In this document: positions 10,008 to 19,843 of the stretch, piece after piece
Layout of the letters: the number at the start of each line of letters is the position of its first letter
Position numbering within the stretch: position 1 is the first letter of the stretch
Assembly: GCA_024707305.1 (NCBI GenBank)
Contig: JANPZZ010000007.1
Span: forward strand, 62,001 to 126,000
Length of the DNA: 64,000 nt
From: Chitinophagaceae bacterium
GTDB lineage: Bacteria; Bacteroidota; Bacteroidia; Chitinophagales; Chitinophagaceae
Reading direction: 5' to 3'
The notes under the pieces: generated by a model
The model's input: only the letters and a program-made list of their open reading frames with translations
Databases searched by the model: none
What the model was told of the DNA's origin: nothing
Position numbers and translations under genes: made by a program

Positions 10008-11699
10008 TTATCTTTTTGCGTAGAAGCGGGATTGCAGCATTTTATCCTCGCCGTAAATGTCATCGTAAAACACGATCCGTTTGCCTTTTGCCTCAGCCGT
10101 AAAGTAGCGAATGAACACCGGAAGACGGTTCCGTACGGTGATATGTTTCTTCACCTTTTGTTTGAGCCATGAATTCAGCGAATCCTCCACCCGGGAGGGG
10201 GCACCATCGGGGCCAGGCTTATTATCGTAGCGGATAATACGGTAGGCGAGTTCATCCCAGGCCTGAACGCGTACACAACCATGACTTAATGATCTCATTT
10301 CCCGCGCAAACAGGTAGCGCTGGTTCGTATCATGCAGGTAAACAGCATATTTGTTCGGGAAGTTGAATTTCAGGATACCCAGGGCGTTATCATCCCCACT
10401 ACCCTGCACTACTTTATAAGGAATACCGCGGCTGTATTTTGTCCAGTCCACAGAATAAGGGTCCACCACGTTTCCTTCGCCATCCACCAGGCTAAAGCCC
10501 TTTTTGGCGAGGTAACCGGGATCCTTTTTTACAGCGGGTAAAATTTCCTTTGCAATAATGCTGGTGGGAACCGTCCACTGCGGATACGTGATCAACTCTG
10601 AAATTGCACTGGTCAGTTGCGGCGTACGGGTTACGTTCTTTCCGCAAATAATTTTCGACTGCAACGTAACACTGTCGCCTTCGCGCAGGTACATATTAAA
10701 GCCCGGAATGTTCACCCACAAAAACCTGGAGGGCATGGTATCAGGCAGGTGTTTGTATTTGTCGAGCGTGATGGCGATCCGTGCAAAGCGGTCGTGGTCG
10801 GTAGTATTTAATACCCGAACCGTTCCATCCCCTGCTTTGCCGTCAACCGCCAGGAAATTATCTTCCTGGAATTTCTTAATGGCCTGCGCAACGGTTAAGG
10901 AATCGATTGCTGTGGAGTCGTGGGATAAATAACCTGCTTCAAACAGGCGGGTTTGAAGCGCTTTCTTAAATCCTTCCCCGACTTTGGCGAAGGCACAATG
11001 GTATAGTCGCGCTTAAATGCATTCTCCAGAAAATTGGGTAGTGCTGCGAGCAATTCAAGATAACCTTCGTGGCGGGGCTCCAGTCCATAAAAAGCAAGTG
11101 CCAGCGACTGATTCTGGCGCGCTGCGGAAAGACGCTGCGCATAAAAATCAAATGCAAGCGTGGAATCTTTACGTGCGGTGAGGCTGTCTTTAGGAAGTCG
11201 GCCAAACTTCAGGTCGGTAACTACCTGGAAAAATGCATCGGACAAAAGCAGGTCTGCTTTGGCCCACTGCACCGCATCGAACCTGGCAGCATCTTTTTTT
11301 CCAGCACTATCAATGGTCTCCCTGATATTTTCAAGCGTAGCTAAATGATAGTTTTCCGGAAACAGCCCCCGGAGCCGGGCGTTCTGAATAAAGCGATAGA
11401 AAGAATCAGCCACCGGTTGCCAGCTACCACCTTGCGACCAGATTGCTTTGTATTCTGAAGGACTGTAAACCGCATCGAGATGGCTGGTAAAATCAATTGT
11501 TACGGAATCTTCCCAGGGATTGCTGTCAGCTTTTAATTGCAGCAGCGCTTCCCGTATGTGTTCACTGGTTTTGCGAGTCAGCTCTTGCGGGCTCATGGCT
11601 ATATCAGGCTGCTTTTCGGAGCCACTTGTACTTCCGCAACCCCAAAAGAAATACCAGGGTAAACGATATCATTAAAAAACACCGGAACGACTGCAGCAT
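10008..11699 (-). CDS. L,D-transpeptidase (YcbB-like), lipoprotein, two frameshifts
   Basis: Periplasmic peptidoglycan cross-linking enzyme. The C-terminal YkuD catalytic domain carries the HGCVR motif (MRSLSHGCVRVQAWDELAY) with the catalytic Cys. The N-terminal half is the YcbB-type scaffold with a peptidoglycan-binding-like segment. Open frames run 11596-10895 and 10736-10008, with a break near 10975 at a CCCC run. Upstream of 11596 the reading continues as a lipobox segment (GCGSTSGSEKQ) in frame, while the adjoining frame holds a signal peptide MISFTLVFLLG. Dropping one G from the GGGG run near 11650 joins them into MISFTLVFLLGCGSTSG. The start is therefore ATG 11699 or 11672. Corrected length is about 560 residues. 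Confidence 0.88.
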
Positions 11700-11793
11700 A
11701 TGGGATAAGGTAAAGCCTGTAGATTTTTTACAAACGCAAATTAAACAAAAACCGGTATTCAAAAATAATGTGCAAAAAGGCACCCGGCCTGCC

Positions 11794-12108
11794 CTACACC
11801 GCTTCCTGTCGCAGCGGCTCCACCGCAATCACAGCACTGGTATTAATAGTACCATATATATGAGGGAAAGTATCTTTTACAGTTGGCGACCACTCCTGCA
11901 CATACTGGTTCTCCAGTTTACCGGTATCGATGATAAGTTTCACGAGATTATTTTGCCCGGCAAAATAACGTTGCAGGATATTGTGAACCTGGTAAGCCTC
12001 ACTACAGTGAATAAATCCTTCTTCTTTGAGTGATGGCGCTTCATACTGGCCGGAAGCTAATGCATTGTTCCATGCTTCCGCAGTGGTGATGTGATAGATG
12101 ATTGGCAT
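11794..12108 (-). CDS. DUF952 family protein
   Basis: 104 residues with the DUF952 pattern: IYHITTAEAWNNA at the start, then EGFIHCSE and a YGTIN-type end. The biochemical function of the family is not established. It starts only 4 nt after the aroC stop on the same strand, so it should be the last gene of the aromatic operon or read through from it. No functional link to aromatic synthesis is evident. Confidence 0.85.
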   Translation of the reverse strand: MPIIYHITTAEAWNNALASGQYEAPSLKEEGFIHCSEAYQVHNILQRYFAGQNNLVKLIIDTGKLENQYVQEWSPTVKDTFPHIYGTINTSAVIAVEPLRQEAV

Positions 12109-12112
12109 ATCG

Positions 12113-13142
12113 TCAGACTTGATACTTTTTATTATTTACAACAACCCGTGGAATGAGGCCTTCCAGCATGGCGAGGTCTGCCAGTACTGTCGCCGCTGCT
12201 GCTTCTACAATCACTGGCGCGCGGAGCGCAACACAAAGATCATGGCGTCCTCTTACGGCAAAGTCTTCAGTTTTGCCGGTTTCCCAGTTCAGGCTGTTTT
12301 GTTGTTTGGGTGTGGATGCAGTTGGTTTAATAGCAAGGCGGAATACCAATTCGTTTCCGTTACTAATGCCGCCAACGACACCACCTGCATGGTTGGTCCT
12401 GGTGCGACCTTCTAAATCTTCAATTGCATCGTTGTGCGCGGAGCCGAACATGCGTGCTGCTGCAAAACCGCTCCCAAATTCCACTCCTTTCACTGCGGGT
12501 ATGGCAAACAGTACATGCGCAAGTTGCGATTCCACTGAGTCAAAAAACGGTTCGCCCAATCCTGCAGGCAGTCCATTTACACGGCATTCCACTAAACCTC
12601 CTACTGAATCTTTCGCATCAATTGCTCTTTGCAATCCTATTTCGGTATCTGCTTCACCGCCAATTTCAATAACGCGTGCTTCAATGGTGAAATTGTTATT
12701 GATATGGTTCAGTAATTTTTTTGCTATGGATCCTGCTGCAACCAGTCCGGTTGTAAGGCGTGCGCTAAAATGACCACCACCGCGGTAATCTTCATTGCCT
12801 CCATATTTCTGGTGCGCTACAAAATCGGCGTGGCCGGGCCGGGGATGACTTCTTTGTTTATCATAATCTCCACTTCGGGTATTATTATTTTCGAAGTAGA
12901 CCATGATAGGTGCTCCGGTTGTATTGCCATTGAATACACCTGATTTAATAAAAAGGGAAATCGGCTTCCTGGCGTGGCGTGGTACCTTTTTGTTTGCCGC
13001 CTTTTCTTCTTTCCAGGTCGGGCAACATATCCTCAGCGGAAAGCGGCAAACCTGCGGGACATCCATCAATTACAATACCTACTGACTCGCCATGCGATTC
13101 ACCAAATATGTGAAGCCTGAAAATTCTTCCAAATGAATTCAT
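12113..13142 (-). CDS. aroC: chorismate synthase (frameshifted)
   Basis: Last step of the shikimate pathway: EPSP to chorismate, FMN-dependent. N-terminal motif [19 protein letters not shown] and the second signature RPGHADF are clear. The frame from ATG 13142 stops at 12945. Removing one T from the five-T run (minus strand) near 12947 gives [12 protein letters not shown] and continues to the stop at 12113. About 342 residues, slightly short of the usual 350-360. The ATG lies 2 nt past the aroA stop, so the two are translationally linked. Confidence 0.93.
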
Positions 13143-13144
13143 GA

Positions 13145-14471
13145 TTACAGATCGTTTTGATCGCCGGTGATACGGTAATGCAGTTTTGTCAAATCTACCT
13201 TCGCGTTCAATGCCTGCAGGTGATGAAAAAAATCAGGATAGGATTTATTGATCGCCTCTGCATTATCAATCGTTACCTCAGCATCCGCGCGCAGCGCGCA
13301 ACTGCACATGCCATCGCGATCCGATGGTCGTGATGCGAATGTACCGCAGTTCCTTTAATTATAGAATTTCCGTGTATGATCATTTCATCATCTGTCAGCG
13401 AAATCGCAATACCCAACTTCCCAAATTCTTCCTGTAAGGTTATACCCCGATTACTTTCTTTATGTGTTAAACGCGACACTCCTTTTATACGCGTTTCACC
13501 TTTACAAAATGAAGCAAGTGCTACCAGTGGAGGAAACAAATCAGGGCAGTCGGTAGCATCAAAATCAAATCCGGTTAAATCTGTAGGATGGATGTCAATC
13601 TGTTTTGTATCGATCGCCACACCAGCACCAGATTTTGCCAGTGCATCAAGTATTGCTTTATCAGCCTGTGTCGACATAACATCGAGTCCGCGTACAGTTA
13701 CCGGACCTGCAATAGCTCCTGCAACAAGCAGAAATGCTCCACCACTCCAGTCGCCTTCCACCTGGTATTCTACCATTTCCGGTGCGTGTGTTTCGCCGGC
13801 AGCTTTGAAAGTGAATATTTCGTAGTTATCATTCTCCGGAAGCAGCATACCAAACTGTCGCATCACATCGAGCGTAAGATCGATATAAGGTTTACTCTTC
13901 AGGTTATGAACGCGCAGACTAATATCCGATGAAGATTTTTTTCAGCCAGTGCTGCTGAATATGCCATCAGTAAACCTGTCAGAAATTGCGAGCTCAGGCT
14001 TCCATCTACTTCTAAATTTACGGGTTCTAATGGACCATTAATTTCCAACGGTAAAAAGCCATCATTGCTTTTGATGGATATGCCCAGCTTTGGAAATATT
14101 TCATCAAAGAAATGCATGGGCCTTGTTAGTAAGCTTCCGGTCCCGTTAATTATCAACGCCTGATTGCTAAGTGCACAAACAGGCGTAAACATCCGGATAC
14201 TCAATCCGCTTTCACCGCAAAGCACTTCACGGGTCGTTGGGATCACTCCATTACTCGTTACAATCAGTTCTTCGCCCTTCCGCTCGATCGTTGCACCCAT
14301 TCTTTGGATAATATCCATTGCGGCGCGATCATCATTGCTATTGCCTGGAAAAAGAATACGTGTTGTCCCTTTGTGCAGCAATGCTGCGGCGCAAGCCCGC
14401 TGCATGGAGCTTTTGGAAGTTGGAGCCTGTATTGTTCCAGAGAGTCGACCGGGTTTAATAATTACTTGCAT
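13145..14471 (-). CDS. aroA: 3-phosphoshikimate 1-carboxyvinyltransferase (EPSP synthase), two frameshifts
   Basis: Joins shikimate-3-phosphate and PEP. The N-terminal substrate motif is [12 protein letters not shown] and the late motif is [12 protein letters not shown]. The frame from 14471 breaks near 13925 in a seven-A run (minus strand); dropping one A gives [15 protein letters not shown]. The central frame (13866-13273) breaks near 13303; adding one G gives [20 protein letters not shown] and a stop at 13145. Corrected length is about 440 residues. It lies 15 nt after the corrected aroB end and 2 nt before aroC. Confidence 0.93.
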
Positions 14472-14486
14472 TTTTAATTCAAATCG

Positions 14487-15511
14487 TTATTTCATTTCAA
14501 GGATCAACTGTTTTAGCTTATCCAGTGGTACAGGTTTCACAGTCCCCTTCCCTATTTTTTTCTAACAAAATATAATGAAGTTGTGTTCGCTCCCGCTTTT
14601 TTATCCATCCGCAAAATGTTAATAGCATTTTCGCGATCAAAATCCATATGCACTGGAAGGCCATATTTTTCGAGGGTAGCGAGTACCCTGTCTGTTTGTT
14701 TGAAGCCGGCTAGTTTTTCTGATAATTTACAGGCGATGCCTATACCGATCGAAACTGCTTCACCATGCATCAACGTGTATTGGTTCTCCAACGCATGACC
14801 GAGCGTGTGCCCAAAATTCAAAAGACGGCGTTCCCCCTGTTCCGTTTCATCACGCTGCACCACTTTTGCTTTCAGCAATGCATTGCGTTGCACCAAAGCA
14901 GTGATGAGTGTTTTTTTCGACTGGAATTGTTTCAAACTGGCAGATTCCAGTTGCATAAACATTGCGTTGTCGCGTATGCAGGCGTGTTTCACTATTTCTG
15001 CAAAACCATTCTGCCACTCTTTTTGAGGTAACGATTTCAGAAAACCCATATCATGCAGTATAAAATGTGGTTGACGAATTACGCCCACCATATTTTTATA
15101 CACCCCAACGTCAATTCCATTTTTACCACCAATTGATGCATCCACCAATGCGAGCAGACTGGTAGGAATAAAACCAAACCGAAGTCCACGCATATAAATG
15201 GAAGCAACATACCCGGTAATGTCGGTAACAACACCGCCGCCAATTCCAACCAGTGTGGTTTTTCGATCTGCTTCCATTTCAATCAACAGGTTGATGACAG
15301 TATCAACGGTGGGTTGTGTTTTATGCTCTTCTCCTGCAGGCAAAACAATCAGCTTCCAACCTTTGAAACGATTTGAATGTGCTTCAAAAACATTTTCATC
15401 AGTAATCAACACTGTATGGGCTCTGTCTGTGATGGTCTGCAACTGGCTGAAGCCGCCGGCGAAATAGAAATCTGTAGCACCGGAATTGAATCGTATCGTC
15501 TTTTTAGTCAT
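14487..15511 (-). CDS. aroB: 3-dehydroquinate synthase (late frameshift)
   Basis: Second step of the shikimate pathway: DAHP to 3-dehydroquinate, using NAD and a metal. NAD-binding GIGGGVVTDITGYVAS, the active-site DASIGGKNGIDV, and the metal-ligand motif NFGHTLGHALE are present. The frame stops at 14552 inside an A run. Adding one A gives RKKIGKGTVKPVPL and a natural end LILEMK at 14487. Length is then about 341 residues, as expected. Confidence 0.94.
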
Positions 15512-15549
15512 GATATCTAAAGTTATTCAAAGCTCGTATTCGTCGCTTA

Positions 15550-16638
15550 TTAAGAATCTAACACGCGTTTTTGATGATTGATACTTTCCATGTGAACAGC
15601 ATCAAAATAACGGGTGATAAATTCTTTGCTTAATCCGAGCTTATCAGCTTTTACCATTGCTTTTTCAATAATTTCATTCCAGCGATTGGTTTGCAGGATG
15701 GTAATATTGTTGCTCTTTTTATATTGACCAATCTGTTCTGCAATCTGCATTCTTTTACCCAGTATCTGCATCAGTTCATCATCGAGATGATTGATTTGCT
15801 GGCGCAGTTTTTCTAATGCCGCATGGTATTCTTCAGAGGCCACATCTTCCTTTCGCCAGATGATGGTGGCAAGCATTTCTGCAAGACGCTCTGGTGTTAC
15901 CTGTTGTTTGGCGTCACTCCATGCGTTATCGGGATCAATGTGACTTTCCACCATCAATCCGTCGTAGTCGAGGTCGATTGCGCGTTGCATAACATCGAGC
16001 AGGATATCGCGACGGCCACAGATATGCGAAGGATCGTTGATGATCGGCATATCAGGATGTTTCAATTTCATATCAATGGCAAGATGCCACATGGGTGCAT
16101 TGCGGAATTCTGTATTTCCATAGCTGGAGAATCCACGGTGGATCAATCCGATTTGTTTTACACCGGCACGTGCCACGCGCTCCACCGCTCCTGACCACAA
16201 TTCAAGATCGGGGTTGATGGGGTTTTTAATTAATACGGGAACATTCACGCCACGCAATGCATCGGCAACTTCCTGTACACTGAAAGGATTTACCGTTGTA
16301 CGCGCACCGATCCAGAGCACATCCACATCAAATGTCAATGCATCCTGCACCTGTTTGCCCGTAGCCACTTCAACAGCAGTAGGCAGGCCCGTGATTTTCT
16401 TCGCTTGTTGCAACCAGGGCAACCCTTTAGCACCAATACCTTCAAACATGCCGGGTTTGGTACGTGGCTTCCAGATTCCTGCACGTAAAACGTCTACTTT
16501 CCCTGTGGCGGCCAACCGCTGTGCAGTGGCGATTACCTGTTCTTCTGTTTCGGCACTACAGGGTCCGCTGATGATGAGCGGTCTTTTATTCCACGCATCC
16601 TGTGTAGCCTGTGCCGATGTTTTTTCTGCTGTTTGCAT
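15550..16638 (-). CDS. bifunctional DAHP synthase / chorismate mutase
   Basis: 362 residues. Residues about 15-265 form a KDSA-like (type I-beta) DAHP synthase, with ISGPCSAETEEQ, GARTTVNPFS and NDPSHICGRRDI. Residues about 275-355 form an AroQ-type chorismate mutase helix bundle (KLRQQINHLDDELMQILGKR). The fusion couples entry to the shikimate pathway with the Phe/Tyr branch, and the mutase domain commonly acts as the feedback sensor in such fusions. It lies inside the operon between tyrA and aroB with gaps under 60 nt. Confidence 0.95.
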   Translation of the reverse strand: MQTAEKTSAQATQDAWNKRPLIISGPCSAETEEQVIATAQRLAATGKVDVLRAGIWKPRTKPGMFEGIGAKGLPWLQQAKKITGLPTAVEVATGKQVQDALTFDVDVLWIGARTTVNPFSVQEVADALRGVNVPVLIKNPINPDLELWSGAVERVARAGVKQIGLIHRGFSSYGNTEFRNAPMWHLAIDMKLKHPDMPIINDPSHICGRRDILLDVMQRAIDLDYDGLMVESHIDPDNAWSDAKQQVTPERLAEMLATIIWRKEDVASEEYHAALEKLRQQINHLDDELMQILGKRMQIAEQIGQYKKSNNITILQTNRWNEIIEKAMVKADKLGLSKEFITRYFDAVHMESINHQKRVLDS

Positions 16639-16692
16639 ACAATTTGAAGTTATTAAAGTTTATAGTTAGATAGTTAGAAATCTCTGTTAAGC

Positions 16693-17546
16693 TTATCCCA
16701 GAATCCTGCGGATATCGTTGGCTCTTTCCATTAGCTTTTTCAATCCCTCGGCATCTTCGTTCCGGATGCTATCGCGGAACTGTATCAACTGGTCGATATG
16801 TTCATTCAGTACATCCAGTACATTCTCTTTGTTTTGCATAAAAATTGGCAGCCACATTGCCGGATTACTTTTGGCCAGTCGCACCGTACTTTCAAAACCT
16901 GCAGATGCGAGTTCGAAAATGGCCTGCTCCTGTTGCTCCTTTTTCAATACTGTGTTTGCCAGGGCAAATGAAGTGATATGCGAAATATGACTCACATATG
17001 CGGCATGCAGGTCATGCGCGTTAGCCTCCATCTCAAGCAAATGCATGCCAATTTTGCGATACATCGCACGCGTCCACTCCAACGCATCTTCATCTGTTTC
17101 ATTTGCATTGCAAATGATCACAGCTTTATTGATGTATGCGTCCGTACGCGCTGCCGCAGGGCCACTATATTCAGTCCCCCACATAGGATGTGACGCTACA
17201 TAACGCCCCCGGCGCGGATGGTTGCGAACAGCGTCTATTAATTGCGATTTGGTGGAACCCAAATCAAGCACCATCTGATGCGTGATGCGATCAAGTAATG
17301 TTGGCAACAACAACCGCACCTGGTCAACCGGTATAGCAAGCACTAATACATCGGCTTGTTCTATTGCTTCATCGAGTGTTACCATTTCGTCAACCAGCTC
17401 CAGTTCCAGTGCTTTTGCAGCATGGCTCTCACTGGTATCCACGCCTAGCAGCCGGGAGGCAAGTTTTTTTCATGAAGACGAATGGCAAGTGATCCGCCGA
17501 TCAGGCCTACGCCAATAATTGCCACTACTTTTCTATCCTTGTTCAT
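16693..17546 (-). CDS. tyrA: prephenate dehydrogenase (frameshifted)
   Basis: Oxidises prephenate to 4-hydroxyphenylpyruvate for tyrosine. The start is ATG 17546, MNKDRKVVAIIGVGLIGGSL, with the Rossmann GxGLIGGS motif. The frame hits TAG near 17460. Adding one A to the A run gives LHEKKLASRLLGVDTSES and joins the frame that ends at 16693. Corrected length is about 284 residues. The ATG overlaps the stop of the upstream aminotransferase in an ATGA, so translation is probably coupled. Confidence 0.92.
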
Positions 17547-18700
17547 TTTTTTATCTGGCTGATTTTTTCGATCGCATTATCAAATACGCTTACCGCACTG
17601 CAAAGGCTCACGCGTATGTACCGTTCGCCCGCAGATCCAAATATGCCGCCGGGAGTAATAAAAACACCGGCCTTATACAAAAGCTCATCACTCAGAACAT
17701 ACCCATCCTTATACGATTCCGGCACAGCGGCCCATACAAACATGCCTGACTGATTACGGTCAAATCTGCAGCCAATTTTTGTCAACAATTCAAATACCTT
17801 TTCCCTACGGCTTTTATACACTTCGTTTAATCCATCATGCCAGTCTTTACCCAACTCCAACGCTTTGATGGCCGCCATTTGAACAGGTAAAAACATGCCG
17901 CTGTCCATATTCGATTTAAAACGCAGCACTTCTGCAATTCTACCTCCGGCACCACAAAGCATACCCACGCGCCAGCCCGCCATGTTATGACTTTTACTCA
18001 GTGAGTTCAATTCCAAAACATATCCACTCGCCCCTTCCACCGATAAAATACTTTGCGGGTGATCATTTAATATGAAACTGTAGGGATTGTCGTTTACAAC
18101 AAGTATGTGATGTTTTCTGGCAAAAGCCACAATTTCTTCCAGCAAAACTTTATCAGCCACCTGCCCCGTGGGCATGTGCGGATAGTTTACCAACATCAGC
18201 TTCACTTTTGAAAGACCTTTTTTTGCGATTCTATCAAAATCGGGCCGATAGCCATTTTTCTCCTTCAGTTTGTATTCCACACATTTTCCGCCTGCTAAAC
18301 TTACAGCCGCGCGGTACGTGGGGTAACCCGGGTTGGGAACCAACACTTCATCCCCTTTGTCGAGATAGGTCATACAGATATGCATGATCCCCTCTTTGCT
18401 TCCCAGTAACGGAAGTATATCGGTTTCAGGATCCAGTGCCACATTGTACCAGTTGCGATACCAGTTCGCCATTGCCTGGCGCAATGCTGTTATTCCTTTA
18501 TATCCCTGGTAAGCATGACTTGTTTCCAGTTCACTGCATTCCTGCAAAGCTTTGCGCACATCAGCATGCGGAGGCAGGTCGGGGCTTCCGATGCCGAGGT
18601 TTATAATTTTCTTTCCAGACTGCCGCAACTGTTCAATCTCGCGCAGCTTCTGTGAAAAATAATATTCACCAATACCGTCCAGTCTTTTCGAGACAATCAT
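17543..18700 (-). CDS. class I/II PLP-dependent aminotransferase of the aromatic operon
   Basis: 385 residues, fold type I. The PLP lysine is in LNSLSKSHNMAGWRVGM, with NDNPYSF and VLVPNPGYPTY as other cofactor-site motifs. It resembles LL-diaminopimelate or aspartate aminotransferases. Lying between pheA and tyrA, its likely job is the final transamination of phenylpyruvate and 4-hydroxyphenylpyruvate; that role is inferred from context. TGA overlaps the tyrA ATG by 4 nt. Confidence 0.93.
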   Translation of the reverse strand: MIVSKRLDGIGEYYFSQKLREIEQLRQSGKKIINLGIGSPDLPPHADVRKALQECSELETSHAYQGYKGITALRQAMANWYRNWYNVALDPETDILPLLGSKEGIMHICMTYLDKGDEVLVPNPGYPTYRAAVSLAGGKCVEYKLKEKNGYRPDFDRIAKKGLSKVKLMLVNYPHMPTGQVADKVLLEEIVAFARKHHILVVNDNPYSFILNDHPQSILSVEGASGYVLELNSLSKSHNMAGWRVGMLCGAGGRIAEVLRFKSNMDSGMFLPVQMAAIKALELGKDWHDGLNEVYKSRREKVFELLTKIGCRFDRNQSGMFVWAAVPESYKDGYVLSDELLYKAGVFITPGGIFGSAGERYIRVSLCSAVSVFDNAIEKISQIKK

Positions 18701-18737
18701 CTTATTCTTTATTTATCAATTTGTACTGTTGTTGCTT

Positions 18738-19613
18738 TTATTTACCTCTCTCCCCTCTTTTATAAACTCCATACACTTTCATTTCTTCCACCAGTGGGTT
18801 AATATTTTTTAAAACATCATCAAACTGTTCTTTCGAATCGAACTCCATATCCACATGAAAGCCATATTTGAAATCAGTTCCGGGAATGGGACAGCTTTGG
18901 AGTTTGCTGAGGTTCACACCAATTTCAGCGATACGGGTCAATACTTTCGAAAGGCTGCCTTTTGAGTTGTCAGTATGGAAATAAACGGATGCTTTGTCGG
19001 CGTCGGCCTGCAGATTTGAGTCATCTTCGCGCGCCAGCATCAGGAAACGCGTGTAGTTTTGTTTTAAAGTATGGATGTTGGGAGCAACAATCTCCAGTCC
19101 GTACAACTCTGCGGCCAGTTTACTTGCTATGGCTGCAATATGCCTGCTTTGTCGCTGCTGGATATGTTTTGCACTCAGTGCCGTATCATCGGTCTCAACG
19201 AGTTTCCATTTCTGTTGATCAAGGAACTCATAACATTGTTGCAATGCCATTGTATGCGAATGCACTTCACGAATGTCTTCCAGCTTCACGCCGGGATTCA
19301 CCATCAGGTTTTGTCGTATCTGTAAATACAACTCCCCTACTACACGGAGTTTGCTTTTGTGTAAGAGATTATAGTTGGCGAGGATACTGCCGGCAATTGA
19401 ATTCTCGATAGCCATTACCCCCCCTGCGCTTCTTTCTGCATCCTGTGAAACCTGTACCACTTCACGAAAAGTGTCACATGGAATCACTTCAACCTGCCGA
19501 CCAAAAAACTGTCGTGCCGCTACCTGGTGGAAACTCCCTTCATAACCCTGTATCGCAACTGCGGCGCTGCCGTTGATTGCTGGTTTCGTAGTATGTTGTA
19601 CCCTCGGTGTCAT
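18738..19613 (-). CDS. pheA: prephenate dehydratase
   Basis: 291 residues, monofunctional. Residues about 20-200 are the dehydratase domain, with IQGYEGSFHQVAA and the catalytic TRF in NYTRFLMLARE. The C-terminal ACT domain (about 205-285, KGSLSKVLTRIAEIGVNLSK) binds Phe for feedback control. First structural gene of the aromatic operon. A Phe/Tyr-rich leader peptide and attenuator lie just upstream, so it is regulated at both the enzyme and transcription level. Confidence 0.95.
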   Translation of the reverse strand: MTPRVQHTTKPAINGSAAVAIQGYEGSFHQVAARQFFGRQVEVIPCDTFREVVQVSQDAERSAGGVMAIENSIAGSILANYNLLHKSKLRVVGELYLQIRQNLMVNPGVKLEDIREVHSHTMALQQCYEFLDQQKWKLVETDDTALSAKHIQQRQSRHIAAIASKLAAELYGLEIVAPNIHTLKQNYTRFLMLAREDDSNLQADADKASVYFHTDNSKGSLSKVLTRIAEIGVNLSKLQSCPIPGTDFKYGFHVDMEFDSKEQFDDVLKNINPLVEEMKVYGVYKRGERGK

Positions 19614-19663
19614 AAAATCCCTGTCTTTACCGACAAACCTTTGTTTATGTTGTTGTATAAAAC

Positions 19664-19745
19664 AAGAGTCCCGACCATTTGGCCGGGACTCTTTTTATTG
19701 ATCTCTTTTATTTTTTCTGAGTTTCAATCAAAGCATTCCCGGCCT
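19664..19745 (-). promoter_or_regulatory. ribosome-mediated Phe/Tyr attenuator of the aromatic operon
   Basis: Minus-strand RNA. The segment GGCCGGGA (19744-19737), inside the last codons of the leader peptide, is a perfect 8-bp complement of TCCCGGCC (19688-19681), which is the 5' arm of the terminator. It mimics the terminator 3' arm GGTCGGGA. The two pairings exclude each other. A ribosome stalled at the Phe/Tyr codons would leave GGCCGGGA free to form the antiterminator. A ribosome reaching the stop codon 9 nt downstream would cover it and let the terminator form. The structure is read directly; the mechanism is inferred from known attenuators. Confidence 0.8.
19665..19692 (-). terminator. 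attenuator terminator upstream of pheA
   Basis: On the minus strand: 9-bp stem AGAGTCCCG/CGGGACTCT plus two further inner pairs, loop AAAT, then a TGTTTTATA tract. It lies 35 nt after the leader peptide stop and 51 nt before the pheA start. It could also end transcription from the helicase gene upstream. Confidence 0.85.
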
Positions 19746-19802
19746 CTTTCCAAAAAAGAAGTAGCTAAAATAAAAACCGAAGAATGTGTTTGCGTTGATC
19801 AT
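19728..19802 (-). CDS. Phe/Tyr-rich leader peptide of the aromatic operon
   Basis: 24-codon ORF from ATG 19802 to TGA 19728-19730. It begins MINANT, continues with FFGFYFSYFFF, and ends GKRPGML. Seven Phe and two Tyr fall within eleven successive codons; there is no Trp. This composition is the hallmark of an amino-acid-sensing leader. It lies 41 nt after the helicase stop and ahead of the terminator that precedes pheA. A perfect -7 box ends 7 nt upstream of the ATG, so the leader RNA may start almost at the start codon. Confidence 0.85.
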   Translation of the reverse strand: MINANTFFGFYFSYFFFGKRPGML

Positions 19803-19809
19803 TACCCTA

Positions 19810-19817
19810 CAAATATA
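19810..19817 (-). promoter_or_regulatory. -7 box TATATTTG of the aromatic operon
   Basis: Perfect TAnnTTTG on the minus strand, 7 nt upstream of the leader ATG. It predicts a nearly leaderless transcript that begins at the leader peptide. The same tight spacing is seen at mgtE. Confidence 0.65.
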
Positions 19818-19843
19818 ATGAAGTAGTATTTAAAAAAAATAAA

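Noticed and set aside
19728-19802. Trp attenuator
   Set aside because: The leader has no Trp codon and precedes pheA. It fits Phe/Tyr sensing instead.
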